Assembly (NCBI GenBank): GCA_021153265.1
Contig: JAGKTU010000005.1
Span: 1-40,472, forward strand
Reading direction: 5' to 3'
DNA: 40,472 nucleotides
DNA from: Clostridia bacterium
Lineage (GTDB): Bacteria; Bacillota; Clostridia; Oscillospirales; Oscillospiraceae
The notes under the pieces were generated by a model that made no database searches, was not told where the DNA came from, and was given only the letters and a program-made list of their open reading frames with translations. Shown piece after piece: positions 14,227-22,839 of this stretch. Each line of letters begins with the position of its first letter. The stretch's first letter is position 1. The position numbers were made by a program, and so were the translations under genes.

Positions 14227-14694
14227 ATGAACGGAAAAAGTAAATGCAAGATTCTGAAGGACATTCGAAAGAAAATCGCTGAAGATAACGACATTGCCTA
14301 TGTAACCTCCGAGTGTAAATTTCAAGGAGATTGCACCGGTACCTGCCCTAAGTGTGAAGCTGAGCTGCGCTATCTGGAAGAAGAACTGGCTAAGCGGAAG
14401 AATTTAGGAAAGACCATCGCTGTGGCAGGCATCGCCACCGCATTGGTGGTCGCTTCTACCGGTTGTGCCGTGGGGATTCAAAACCAAGCCGACAACACAA
14501 GACCTTCCCATGATACCCCCCACCAGACCCAACCCTCCACCGTAGATTCCACCACCACAGAGCTCATTCTCGGTGAAATGCCCATCGTTGATCCCACCGA
14601 TGTACTCATGGGCGAAATTGCCGAAACGGAGGGGCCATCTGATGAACTTTTGGGCCGGATTGCCCCGACAGAGGATTCCACATGGTGGGATTGA
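14227..14694 (+). CDS. Small Cys-motif protein with hydrophobic segment and repeated tail (possible radical SAM partner or substrate)
   Basis: A 155-residue protein I cannot assign to a named function. Residues 1-60 are helical and charged and carry C30-x5-C36-x3-C40-x2-C43 (SECKFQGDCTGTCPKC), a likely metal site, then the helix EAELRYLEEELAKRKNL. Residues 61-83 are a hydrophobic segment ending in a weak lipobox-like ASTGC (Cys80). The rest is a Thr/Pro/Asp-rich tail with three imperfect 13-14-residue units around LILGEM, VLMGEI and LLGRIA, ending in WWD. AAAGGGG precedes ATG 14227. The radical SAM gene begins 13 bases before its stop, so the two are translationally coupled. A short protein with a conserved-looking leader and a repeat tail beside a radical SAM enzyme suggests a modified peptide or lipoprotein, but that is inference. 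Confidence 0.75.
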   Translation: MNGKSKCKILKDIRKKIAEDNDIAYVTSECKFQGDCTGTCPKCEAELRYLEEELAKRKNLGKTIAVAGIATALVVASTGCAVGIQNQADNTRPSHDTPHQTQPSTVDSTTTELILGEMPIVDPTDVLMGEIAETEGPSDELLGRIAPTEDSTWWD

Positions 14695-15302
14695 CTGCTC
14701 CCATTGCGGCAAAGGCACGGCATCGGATGCTGGTGGACGGTCAGGGTGTCACCACATTGGTATGCTTCCACGGCTGTCCATTGCGATGCCATTGGTGTCT
14801 CAATCCGTTCACACTGAATCCCGACGCCAAGAGGGAAATGCTGACACCCCGTGAGCTTTATGAAAAGGTATGCATTGATGAGCTGTATTTTCTGGCCACC
14901 GGTGGCGGAGTCACTTTTGGCGGCGGTGAACCTCTGCTTTACAGCGACTTCCTTCTGGAATTCCGCAAGATTTGCGGACCGGACTGGCATTTGTGCGCAG
15001 AAACATCTCTGAATGTACCTTGGGAGAATGTAGCCAAAGCTGCCGTCTGCATCGACCATTTCTATATCGATTGCAAAGACACCGATCCCGATATCTACCG
15101 CCGCTACACCGGTCAGGACAATGCTCAAATGCTGGAAAACCTCCGGCGGCTTCTGGAAATCGTCAAGCCGGAGCGCATCACTGTACGTATCCCCTTGATT
15201 CCGGAGTATAATACCGAGGAAGATAAGATTCGCAGCCGGAATCTGCTTCAGGCGATGGGTGTAGTGAATTTCGATCTGTTCACCTATAAAGTCAAAATCT
15301 GA
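14682..15302 (+). CDS. Short radical SAM enzyme of the glycyl-radical-enzyme-activase (PflA) type
   Basis: A 206-residue radical SAM protein. The cluster motif is C32-x3-C36-x2-C39 in GCPLRCHWCLNP, the form used by pyruvate-formate-lyase activases. Further activase-like signatures are GGGVTFGGGEPLL (SAM-binding GGE region), LCAETSLNVPW, and YIDCKDTDPDIYRRYTG, equivalent to the DxK segment. It lacks the ferredoxin-type insert with extra 4Fe-4S clusters found in many activases and is shorter than the usual 240-310 residues. No glycyl radical enzyme is encoded nearby; its only partner in sight is the overlapping Cys-motif protein. It may therefore modify or activate that protein rather than a classic glycyl radical enzyme. 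Start ATG 14682 overlaps the upstream gene. Confidence 0.88.
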   Translation: MVGLTAPIAAKARHRMLVDGQGVTTLVCFHGCPLRCHWCLNPFTLNPDAKREMLTPRELYEKVCIDELYFLATGGGVTFGGGEPLLYSDFLLEFRKICGPDWHLCAETSLNVPWENVAKAAVCIDHFYIDCKDTDPDIYRRYTGQDNAQMLENLRRLLEIVKPERITVRIPLIPEYNTEEDKIRSRNLLQAMGVVNFDLFTYKVKI

Positions 15303-15375
15303 CAGAACCTCGAATGTGCATAAACAAGCTCACACCCTTTGCACCGGATCAGTTCCATGCCTACGAATATGCGTC

Positions 15376-15410
15376 AAACCGCCGCCGTTTTAAAACGGCG
15401 GCGGTTTTCT
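15376..15410. terminator. Bidirectional terminator between the radical SAM gene and hisIE
   Basis: AAACCGCCGCCGTTTT pairs with AAAACGGCGGCGGTTT, with TTTTCTTT on the plus side and a short T-run on the minus side. It separates two convergent operons. Confidence 0.85.
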
Positions 15411-15414
15411 TTAT

Positions 15415-16065
15415 TTACTTCGTCATCTTCTCCTGCTTGACCTTATGGTCGATGACATGCCGGGAAGCCAGTTCCTTATGGATATCCTCCAGGCTGATGC
15501 CAGCCTCGATCATCAGCACCATCACATGGTAGGCAAGATCGGCGATCTCATAGATGGTCTCCGCCTTGTCGTGGGCATGGGCAGCGATGATGACCTCGGT
15601 AGACTCCTCGCCTACCTTCTTCAGGATCTTATCCAGACCCTTTTCAAAGAGGTAGGTGGTATAAGAGCCTTCCTTCTTATCCAGCTTTCTGCCCTCGATC
15701 AGATCCATCAGACCCTGATAGGAGAATTCATGCCGCTCTTCACTCTGGTAGATAGGATTTTCAAAGCAGGAATCCGTACCCAGATGGCAGGCAGGGCCTT
15801 CCTTATCCACCACAACCACCAGCGCATCCCCGTCGCAGTCTGCGGTAATGGAAACAATGTGCTGATAGTTGCCGCTGGTCTCACCTTTCAGCCACAGTTC
15901 CTGCCGGGAGCGGCTCCAGAAGCAGGTCAACCCCTTTTCCATGGAGATCTTCAGACTCTCCCGGTTCATATAGGCAAGGGTCAGCACCTTCTTGGTGACA
16001 GAATCCACCACGACGGCGGGAATCAGACCCTTTTCATCAAATTTCAGTTTCTCAATATCGATCAT
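15415..16065 (-). CDS. hisIE: Bifunctional phosphoribosyl-AMP cyclohydrolase / phosphoribosyl-ATP pyrophosphatase
   Basis: A 216-residue fusion. HisI occupies about residues 1-112: AYMNRESL, FWSRSRQELWLKGETSGN, the Mg-binding ADCDGDAL and the Zn-binding CHLGTDSCF. HisE occupies about 115-216: LFEKGLDKILKKVGEESTEVIIAA and IADLAYHVMVLM, the all-alpha pyrophosphatase signature. The two domains catalyse steps 2 and 3 of histidine synthesis, converting PR-ATP through PR-AMP to ProFAR. It is the last gene of the his operon, 10 bases after hisF. The C-terminus is rich in Lys (KVKQEKMTK). Confidence 0.97.
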   Translation of the reverse strand: MIDIEKLKFDEKGLIPAVVVDSVTKKVLTLAYMNRESLKISMEKGLTCFWSRSRQELWLKGETSGNYQHIVSITADCDGDALVVVVDKEGPACHLGTDSCFENPIYQSEERHEFSYQGLMDLIEGRKLDKKEGSYTTYLFEKGLDKILKKVGEESTEVIIAAHAHDKAETIYEIADLAYHVMVLMIEAGISLEDIHKELASRHVIDHKVKQEKMTK

Positions 16066-16075
16066 ATTTTTCTCC

Positions 16076-16834
16076 TCAAAGTCTAGTGGGGATATTGGCT
16101 TTGGCCATTTGCGCCTTCAAATCCGGGATCTTCACCTCGCCAAAGTGGAAGATCGATGCCGCAAGACCGGCATCCACCTTAGGCAGGGTATTGAACAGGG
16201 TGATAAAATCCCCGATCTTGCCCGCGCCGCCGGAGGCGATCACCGGCACATCCGCGACTCGGCAGACTGCTTCCAACATTTCCAAATCGAAGCCGCCCTT
16301 GACGCCGTCGGTATCGATGGAATTGACCACGATCTCACCTGCGCCCATACCGACACACCGGCGGATCCATTCAATGGCCTCCATGCCGGTATTCTCTCTT
16401 CCGCCCTTGGCAAAGACCCGGAACACGCCATCCACACGCTTGATATCCACGGACAGCACCACGCACTGATCGCCGTAGAGCCGCGCCGCCTCCCGGATCA
16501 GCTCCGGATTGCGGATTGCGCCGGAATTGACGCTGACCTTATCCGCGCCGCATTTTAATACCCGGTCAAAGTCTTCCACCGTATTGATGCCGCCGCCCAC
16601 GGTCAGCGGAATGAATACATTTGCCGCCGTCTCCGTTAAGATCTCCGTGAACAGTTTCCGTCCGTCGGATGAAGCTGTGATGTCGTAGAACACCAGCTCA
16701 TCCGCGCCGTTATCGCTGTAGAATTTCGCCAGCTCCACAGGGGAAGACACATCCTGCAGTCCGCCGAAATTCACACCCTTGACTACCCTGCCGTCCCGGA
16801 CATCCAAGCAGGGAATAATTCTTTTTGTAATCAT
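16076..16834 (-). CDS. hisF: Imidazole glycerol phosphate synthase, cyclase subunit HisF
   Basis: A 252-residue (beta/alpha)8 barrel with the family start IPCLDVRDGRVVKGVNF (catalytic Asp in CLDVRDG), the phosphate-binding LTVGGGI and VIASGGAGK loops, and VVLSVDIKRVDG, which contains the second catalytic Asp. It closes the imidazole ring using ammonia tunnelled from HisH, producing imidazole glycerol phosphate and AICAR. The start overlaps the hisA stop by 4 bases (ATGA). Confidence 0.98.
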   Translation of the reverse strand: MITKRIIPCLDVRDGRVVKGVNFGGLQDVSSPVELAKFYSDNGADELVFYDITASSDGRKLFTEILTETAANVFIPLTVGGGINTVEDFDRVLKCGADKVSVNSGAIRNPELIREAARLYGDQCVVLSVDIKRVDGVFRVFAKGGRENTGMEAIEWIRRCVGMGAGEIVVNSIDTDGVKGGFDLEMLEAVCRVADVPVIASGGAGKIGDFITLFNTLPKVDAGLAASIFHFGEVKIPDLKAQMAKANIPTRL

Positions 16835-17544
16835 TTTGCCACCTCAATTGCCTGCTTCAGGTCGATGGCGCCGGTGTAATAAGCCTTTCCGATGATGGCG
16901 CCGTGAATATCCATCTTCCCAAGTCTCTTTACATCTTCCAGCGAGGACACACCGCCGGAGGCGATGATCTGCAGATCCAGCTTCCGGGAGAGTTCCTCAT
17001 ACAGGCCGTGGTTCGTTCCCTGCATGGCACCATCCTTGGAAATGTCAGTGCAGATCAGCGTCTTCACGCCTAAGTTGCGCATTTTCTCGCAGAAATCCAT
17101 GGCCTTTTCCTCAGACTTTTCCGTCCAGCCCTTGATGGCAACGTAACCATCCTTAATGTCTATACCCACGGCTATCTTTTCGCCATAAGCTGCCACAGCT
17201 GCTTTCAAAAAAGCCTCATCCGTCACCGCCGCCGTGCCTAAGATCACCCGGTCAATGCCGGCAGACAGATACTTCTCTATCACATCCATGCTGCGGATGC
17301 CGCCGCCAATCTCACAGAACAGGCCTGTTGCCTTCTTAATGGCACAGACCGTCTCCAAATTGGGGGTAGTGCCGCTTTTCGCGCCTTCCAGATCCACCAG
17401 ATGGATACAGCTTGCGCCCTGTCGCAGAAAATCCTCCGCAACCGCCACGGGATTGTCATTGTACACCGTCATCTGGGCGTAGTCGCCCTTAAAAAGCCGG
17501 ACGGCCTTGCCGCCAAACAAATCAATTGCAGGATAAATCAGCAT
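16831..17544 (-). CDS. hisA: ProFAR isomerase HisA
   Basis: A 237-residue half-barrel-repeat protein starting MLIYPAIDLFGGKAVRLFKGDY, with CEIGGGIRS and IASGGVSS phosphate loops and LICTDISKDGAMQGTN in the second half. It isomerises ProFAR to PRFAR (step 4 of the pathway) by an Amadori rearrangement. It overlaps hisF by ATGA and starts 10 bases after hisH. Barrel and length are normal. Confidence 0.98.
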   Translation of the reverse strand: MLIYPAIDLFGGKAVRLFKGDYAQMTVYNDNPVAVAEDFLRQGASCIHLVDLEGAKSGTTPNLETVCAIKKATGLFCEIGGGIRSMDVIEKYLSAGIDRVILGTAAVTDEAFLKAAVAAYGEKIAVGIDIKDGYVAIKGWTEKSEEKAMDFCEKMRNLGVKTLICTDISKDGAMQGTNHGLYEELSRKLDLQIIASGGVSSLEDVKRLGKMDIHGAIIGKAYYTGAIDLKQAIEVAK

Positions 17545-17554
17545 ACTTCTCTCC

Positions 17555-18163
17555 TTAAAGTTCCGCGAAGGCGCGCAGAATGTTCAAGCCCACTGCGCCG
17601 CTCTTTTCCGGGTGGAACTGGCAACCGTAGACATTGTCCTTTGCCACCGCGGCAGTCAGTTCAGCGCCATATTCCGCCGTGGCGATGACACTTTCCTCAC
17701 AGTCGGCGGCGTAGAAGGAATGGACAAAATAGACGCAGTCCCCCTCCCGGATTTTCGAGAACAAGGGACTATCCCCCTTGAACTTCAGAGCATTCCATCC
17801 AATGTGAGGGATCTTCAAATCCTCAGGGATCACATCGGCAATGGGCTTGACCGCACCTTTGATCAGACCCAATCCCTCGTGTTCACCATATTCAAAACTC
17901 TTTTCAAACAGCATCTGCATGCCAAGGCAAATGCCCATCAGCGGCTTTCCGTCAGCCGCCAGCTGCTTGATCACCACATCCAGCCCGGACTCCCGGAGCT
18001 TCCGTGCAGCATCTTCAAAAGCGCCCACGCCGGGGAGGATGATCTTATCCGCACCACACAGCACCATGGGATCATTGGTGACCATCGCCCCCACGCCGAT
18101 GGCAGCAAAGGAGCTCTTCAGGGAAAACAGGTTTCCCACGCCATAATCCACGATCGCGATCAT
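17555..18163 (-). CDS. hisH: Imidazole glycerol phosphate synthase, glutaminase subunit HisH
   Basis: A 202-residue class I glutamine amidotransferase. Seen are MIAIVDYGVGNLFSLKSSF at the start, ILPGVGAFEDA, the nucleophile elbow GICLGMQMLFE (catalytic Cys) and CQFHPEKSG, which supplies His and Glu of the triad. It hydrolyses glutamine and feeds ammonia to HisF. It begins immediately after the hisB stop. The N-terminal segment and catalytic triad are intact. Confidence 0.98.
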   Translation of the reverse strand: MIAIVDYGVGNLFSLKSSFAAIGVGAMVTNDPMVLCGADKIILPGVGAFEDAARKLRESGLDVVIKQLAADGKPLMGICLGMQMLFEKSFEYGEHEGLGLIKGAVKPIADVIPEDLKIPHIGWNALKFKGDSPLFSKIREGDCVYFVHSFYAADCEESVIATAEYGAELTAAVAKDNVYGCQFHPEKSGAVGLNILRAFAEL

Positions 18164-18751
18164 TTACAGCACTCCTTTGGTGGAAGGGATTTCGTCGGCA
18201 AAGGCCGCATCGATGGCAACCGACTGCCGCAAGCTTCTGCCGGCGGACTTGAACGCACCTTCGATGATGTGGTGCGAGTTGGTACCGGCCAGCTTTCGGA
18301 TATGCAGCGCGCACTCTGCGCAGCGGACGAATGCCAGCCAGAATTCCTCCACCAGTTCGGTGTCAAAGCTACCCACCTTTTCAGTAGGGATCTGCAAATC
18401 GTAGCCCAAGCATCCCCTGCCGGACAGATCCACCGCTGTCAGAATGAGAGATTCATCCATGGGCAGAATCTGGCTGCCGTAACGGACGATACCCTTCTTA
18501 TCACCCAGCGCAGTCTTGAAAGCCTGTCCCAGAACGATACCCACATCCTCTACGGTGTGGTGGTCATCCACATAGGTATCACCCTTGCAGGTGACGTCCA
18601 GATCAAATCTGCCGTGCTTGGCAAAAAGGGTCAGCATGTGATCGAGGAAACCGCAGCCGGTGTCCACTTTGCTTTTGCCGCTGCCATCCAGCACCAGATT
18701 CAGAACGATGTCGGTTTCCGCAGTCTTTCTTACGATGTTCGCCTGTCTCAT
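18164..18751 (-). CDS. hisB: Imidazoleglycerol-phosphate dehydratase HisB
   Basis: A 195-residue monofunctional dehydratase (no N-terminal HAD phosphatase domain). The duplicated metal sites are visible as TGCGFLDHML with YVDDHHTVEDVG, and LAFVRCAECALHIRKLAGTNSHHIIEGAFKS. It removes water from imidazole glycerol phosphate to form imidazole acetol phosphate using manganese. It overlaps hisC by ATGA. Because it lacks the phosphatase domain, a separate histidinol-phosphate phosphatase must come from elsewhere. Confidence 0.98.
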   Translation of the reverse strand: MRQANIVRKTAETDIVLNLVLDGSGKSKVDTGCGFLDHMLTLFAKHGRFDLDVTCKGDTYVDDHHTVEDVGIVLGQAFKTALGDKKGIVRYGSQILPMDESLILTAVDLSGRGCLGYDLQIPTEKVGSFDTELVEEFWLAFVRCAECALHIRKLAGTNSHHIIEGAFKSAGRSLRQSVAIDAAFADEIPSTKGVL

Positions 18752-19812
18752 ACGCTTTCCTCCAAAATATTCTTCACCGCAGCGATGAAGGACTCCATCT
18801 CTTCCTTGCTTCCGATGGTGACGCGAACATAATCCGTCAGCCGAGGCGTGTCAAAGTGGCGCACCAGAATGCCCCGTGCCTTCAGATCCAGATAGAGCTG
18901 CTTTCCCACCAGCTTATCATGCTTTGCCAGCACAAAATTGGTGGTAGAGTCTGCAACAGTAAAGCCCAATTCTCTCAGCTTCTCGGTGGTCCATGCCCGG
19001 TTCTGAAGGATCTTCCGGCAGTTGTCCCGGAAGTATTCCTCATCCTCCAGCGCACCCAGTCCAGCCGCCATGGTCATGGCATTGACATTATAGGGATTGG
19101 TGGAGAATTTGATAGCATTCAGGTCGCCGATCAGCGCCTTGCCGCCCGCGCAGAAGCCCAGCCGGGCGCCTGCCATAGACCGGGACTTGGAGAAGGTCTG
19201 GATCACCAGCAGATTCTCGTATTTCGGGATCAGCGCGATGGCGCTCTCGCCGCCAAAATCCACGTAAGCCTCGTCAATGACCACCACATTGTCGGGATTG
19301 CCCTTCAGAATCACCTCGATCTGATCCAAGGACAGGTTCAGACCGCTTGGTGCATTGGGATTGGCGATGAAAATGGTGGCATTTACGCCGATATAGTCAG
19401 AAACATCAATGGTAAAATCCTCTTTCAGCGGAATCTGGGTGTAGGGCACACCGTTTAGATCCGCGAAAATGGAATAGAATCCGTAAGTAATATCCGGGAA
19501 CACCGCAGGACGACTCTGGTCGCAGAAGGCCATGAAGGCAAAGTTCAGCGCCTCGTCGGAGCCATTGGTAAACAGAATCTGATCCGCCGGAACACCAAAA
19601 ACCTCGGATGCCTTGTCCGTCAGGACCTTGCAGGTAGGGTCGGAGTAAAGCTGCAGCCGCTTTGCTGCCTGTGCCGCCAGTTCCAGCGCTCTGGGAGAGG
19701 GCGGAAACGGGGACTCATTGGTGTTCAATTTGATATACTTCAGATCCTTGGGCTGCTCGCCGGGGACATAGGGAACTAAATCACGATATTTCCCGCTGAA
19801 AAAACGACTCAT
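18748..19812 (-). CDS. hisC: Histidinol-phosphate aminotransferase HisC
   Basis: A 354-residue class I/II aminotransferase. Family features are LNTNESPFPPSP near the start, NGSDEALNFAF for the cofactor phosphate, ANPNAPSG for the substrate-binding Asn, VIDEAYVDFGG, and TFSKSRSMAGARLGF with the Schiff-base Lys. It transaminates imidazole acetol phosphate to histidinol phosphate with glutamate. Overlaps both neighbours by 4 bases (ATGA with hisD upstream and hisB downstream). Confidence 0.97.
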   Translation of the reverse strand: MSRFFSGKYRDLVPYVPGEQPKDLKYIKLNTNESPFPPSPRALELAAQAAKRLQLYSDPTCKVLTDKASEVFGVPADQILFTNGSDEALNFAFMAFCDQSRPAVFPDITYGFYSIFADLNGVPYTQIPLKEDFTIDVSDYIGVNATIFIANPNAPSGLNLSLDQIEVILKGNPDNVVVIDEAYVDFGGESAIALIPKYENLLVIQTFSKSRSMAGARLGFCAGGKALIGDLNAIKFSTNPYNVNAMTMAAGLGALEDEEYFRDNCRKILQNRAWTTEKLRELGFTVADSTTNFVLAKHDKLVGKQLYLDLKARGILVRHFDTPRLTDYVRVTIGSKEEMESFIAAVKNILEESV

Positions 19813-21092
19813 ACTTCATCCTCCTCCGTACGAATCACAGCGCTTCTGGCGTGGGCGGTCAGGCCCTCCGCCTTGGCAAAATATTCTACGTCCTTTGCCA
19901 CCCGCTTCAGCGCATCCCGGGTGTAATAGGTATACTGGGTCTTCTTGATAAAGTCATCCACACCCAGAGGGCTGGAGAACCGGGCCGTGCCACTGGTGGG
20001 CAGTGTGTGGTTGGGGCCTGCAAAATAATCGCCCAATGCCTCCGGGCAATTTCTGCCCATGAAGATGGAACCGGCATGGCGGATGCTGTCCAAGTAATCA
20101 AAAGGATTGTCCACGCACAGCTCCAGGTGCTCCGGAGCGATCTCATTGGAAATATCGATGGCCTGCTTCAGATTCTGCGCCACGATGATCTTGCCGTTAC
20201 AGTCAATGGATGCTCTGGCGATCTCCGCGCGCTCCAGCATAGGAATCTGCTTTTCCAGCTCCGCCTGTACCGCAACTGCCAGCTCTTCGGAATTCGTCAC
20301 CAGCACCGCGCTGGCCATCTTGTCGTGCTCTGCCTGGGACAGCAGATCAGCCGCTGCGAATCTGGGATCGGTGTTTCCGTCCGCGATGATCAGGATCTCG
20401 CTGGGACCTGCGATCATGTCGATAGACACCTTTCCAAAGACCTGCTTCTTGGCCTCCGCCACGAAGGCGTTGCCGGGACCCACGATCTTGTCCACCTTAG
20501 GGATGCTCTCGGTACCATATGCCAGAGCAGCGATCGCCTGTGCGCCGCCCACCTTGAAGATCTTATCAACGCCTGCCACCTTGGCAGCCGCCAAAATCAC
20601 GGGGTTGACCTTGCCTTCAGCATTGGGAGGGGTGGTGATAACCACTTCCTTGCAGCCTGCGATCTTGGCAGGGATGGAATCCATCAGCACCGTGGAGGGG
20701 TACGCCGCCGTGCCGCCGGGAACGTACAGACCGGCCCGATCCACGGGGATGATCTTCTGGCCGATGACCACACCGTCGGTATCGTTGATGATGAAGCTGT
20801 TGCGCACCTGCTTGCTGTGGAACTTGCGAATGTTTTCAGCAGCCTTCTTCAGGATCTCCAAAAATTCCGGCTCGACTTGAGCCATCGCCTCTTCCATCTC
20901 CTCCTCGGAAACAACCAAAGACGTCAGCTTTGCCTTGTCAAACTTTTCGCAGTAAGCAAACAGGGCCGAATCACCGTTTTTCTTCACATTTTCGATAATT
21001 TCGGACACGATGCCCTCTACATTCACCGAGGGTTCTGTCCGGGCGAAGATCTCATCGTCAGCGATCTCTCCGTATTTCAGAATCTTGATCAT
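19809..21092 (-). CDS. hisD: Histidinol dehydrogenase HisD
   Basis: A 427-residue, zinc-dependent, NAD-linked dehydrogenase of normal length. Signatures include VDRAGLYVPGGTAAYPSTVLM, VGGAQAIAALAYGTESIPKVDKIVGPGNAFVAEAK (the family pattern), AGPSEILIIAD, DLLSQAEHD with metal ligands, and NHTLPTSGTARF. It oxidises histidinol to histidine in two steps, the last in the pathway. It starts 3 bases after hisG and overlaps hisC. Confidence 0.98.
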   Translation of the reverse strand: MIKILKYGEIADDEIFARTEPSVNVEGIVSEIIENVKKNGDSALFAYCEKFDKAKLTSLVVSEEEMEEAMAQVEPEFLEILKKAAENIRKFHSKQVRNSFIINDTDGVVIGQKIIPVDRAGLYVPGGTAAYPSTVLMDSIPAKIAGCKEVVITTPPNAEGKVNPVILAAAKVAGVDKIFKVGGAQAIAALAYGTESIPKVDKIVGPGNAFVAEAKKQVFGKVSIDMIAGPSEILIIADGNTDPRFAAADLLSQAEHDKMASAVLVTNSEELAVAVQAELEKQIPMLERAEIARASIDCNGKIIVAQNLKQAIDISNEIAPEHLELCVDNPFDYLDSIRHAGSIFMGRNCPEALGDYFAGPNHTLPTSGTARFSSPLGVDDFIKKTQYTYYTRDALKRVAKDVEYFAKAEGLTAHARSAVIRTEEDEV

Positions 21093-21095
21093 ATA

Positions 21096-21728
21096 TTATG
21101 CCTCCAATTGGGCCGCGATCTCACCGACCAGCTTATCGATGGGCTCGCTCTTGAATTTGTAGCTTGCCTTGTTGGCAATGAGTCTTGCGCTGATGGGAAC
21201 CACCGTCTCCACCACCGACAGATCGTTTTCCTTTAAAGTTGTTCCAGTCTCCACGATATCCACGATCACATCGGACAGATCCAGAATGGGTGCCAGTTCA
21301 ATGGAACCGTTCAGATGGATGATGTCAATATCCCGACCCTTTGCCCGGTAGTGCTGGGCAGCGATGTTGGCAAACTTGGTTGCCACCCGAAGGGTTCTCT
21401 GGGGATCGTCGTAAAAATCGTTCTTGGCAGCCACCGCCATACGGCACTTGCCGATGTTCAGATCCAGAAGCTCGTAAATATCCGGCTCATATTCCAGCAG
21501 GATATCCTTACCGGCCACGCCGATATCCGCTGCGCCCCGTTCAACATAAATGGCCACATCCGAGGGCTTCACCCAGAAGTAGCGGATACCCTTTTCTGCA
21601 TTTTCAAAAATCAGCTTCCGATTGTTTTCCCGGATGGAGGGGCATTCAAATCCAGCCTTTTCAAACATGGCGTAGACCTTTTCTCCAAGCCGTCCCTTCG
21701 GAAGGGCAATATTCAACATTTTATTCAA
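21096..21728 (-). CDS. hisG: ATP phosphoribosyltransferase, short form HisG
   Basis: A 210-residue catalytic subunit of the short (HisZ-dependent) class, lacking the C-terminal allosteric domain. Signatures are LNIALPKGRLG, VKPSDVAIYVERGAADIGVAGKD, and DIVETGTTLKENDL, which binds PRPP phosphate. It joins ATP to PRPP, the first committed step. The start is uncertain: TTG at 21728 has AGGTGG 6 bases upstream and overlaps the hisZ stop, while ATG 21719 lies 15 bases from that site. I prefer TTG. The adjacent hisZ supplies the regulatory subunit that senses histidine. Confidence 0.96.
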   Translation of the reverse strand: MNKMLNIALPKGRLGEKVYAMFEKAGFECPSIRENNRKLIFENAEKGIRYFWVKPSDVAIYVERGAADIGVAGKDILLEYEPDIYELLDLNIGKCRMAVAAKNDFYDDPQRTLRVATKFANIAAQHYRAKGRDIDIIHLNGSIELAPILDLSDVIVDIVETGTTLKENDLSVVETVVPISARLIANKASYKFKSEPIDKLVGEIAAQLEA

Positions 21729-22839
21729 GAATTACCACCTCTTCGCCCCGAAGTTTCATCAGATTCCGGTACCGGATGTTTTCCGGTGCCTTGGGCTGCA
21801 CCATCACGCTCTCGCCCTTTGCCCGGATAGCTTCCGCAGCCGCCCGGATGGCAGGCAGGGATGCGCCTTCCTCATACAGCAGTACCGTATCCACATCAAA
21901 AGACCGTCTGACCAGATCCATCCGCTCCAGCATATCCAGATACACCGCAAAGCCGATAGCCCCGGACTTTCTCTTCATTTTCTTCATCAGCTTGTCGTAC
22001 TGGCCGCCGGTGAGGATGCTGCTTGGCAGAGAGGGCACATAGCCCTTGAAGACGATGCCGTTATAGTAGCGCATATCATCCACCACGGAGAAATCGATCC
22101 GCAGCACCTGTCCTGCCGGGCTGTCTGACAACGCAGCGGTGATATTCTCCAGCTGATTCAGCGCATCCATGGAAATCACGCCATCAAGAAGACTTCTCAG
22201 CTTAGGAATCACCACATCGGGCTTGCCGTTTGCGGCGAGCACTTGCTTCAGCAGTTCGATCTTCTCCGACGCGATCTCGCAGGAGCGACACAGCGCCAGC
22301 ATTTCATGGGTATTCTTCTCGCCGATAAAATTCAGCAGCGTTTCTCTTTTTCCGGCAGGCACTTCGATAGCATCCAGCACCGCAGACAGCAGACCCAGAT
22401 GGGAAACATCCAGAATGCCCTCCTGGGAGATGCACAGCAGACTCTTCGCCGCCAGTTCCAGCACCTCGCAGATGCTGTAATCGTCCAGCTCACCCAAACA
22501 CTCCAGACCAACCTGCGGAATCTCCTTAAAACTGCGATCGTCCTGAGAAGCCCGGTAGACGTTTTCATTATAGTATACTTTTTGCAGACCGGACATATCG
22601 TCCCGGGTGTTCTTCACGATGGAAAGCGTCACGTCGGGCTTCAGCGCCATCAGCTTGCCGTTGGTATCCAAAAAGGTAATGACCCGGTCGGAGATAAGAA
22701 AATCCTTGTTCCGCGCGTACAGGTCATATTCTTCAAACTTGCTCATTTTATAAAGGGAGTAGCCGCTGGTGCTGTACAGCGACCGCAGCTTGTTGATCAC
22801 ATTCTCCCGAAAGCTCAGGGGCAGATCCTGCATCATCAT
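21721..22839 (-). CDS. hisZ: ATP phosphoribosyltransferase regulatory subunit HisZ
   Basis: A 372-residue paralogue of histidyl-tRNA synthetase without the anticodon-binding domain. The class II core is visible: SGYSLYKMSKFEEYDLYARNKDFLISDRVITF, LKPDVTLSIVKN (motif 2-like), VGLECLGELDDYSICEVLELAAKSL, and DDMRYYNGIVFKGYV near the end. Together with short HisG it forms a hetero-octamer and mediates histidine feedback. Start ATG 22839 (first of three consecutive ATG) follows GAGGAGAC and overlaps the yerC stop as ATGA. Earlier in-frame starts would lie within yerC and are rejected. Confidence 0.95.
   Translation of the reverse strand: MMMQDLPLSFRENVINKLRSLYSTSGYSLYKMSKFEEYDLYARNKDFLISDRVITFLDTNGKLMALKPDVTLSIVKNTRDDMSGLQKVYYNENVYRASQDDRSFKEIPQVGLECLGELDDYSICEVLELAAKSLLCISQEGILDVSHLGLLSAVLDAIEVPAGKRETLLNFIGEKNTHEMLALCRSCEIASEKIELLKQVLAANGKPDVVIPKLRSLLDGVISMDALNQLENITAALSDSPAGQVLRIDFSVVDDMRYYNGIVFKGYVPSLPSSILTGGQYDKLMKKMKRKSGAIGFAVYLDMLERMDLVRRSFDVDTVLLYEEGASLPAIRAAAEAIRAKGESVMVQPKAPENIRYRNLMKLRGEEVVILE

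Noticed and set aside
15314..15400. Possible small frame starting MCINKLTPFAPDQFHAYEY after the radical SAM gene
   Set aside because: It has no ribosome site and runs straight through the terminator hairpin into hisIE antisense.
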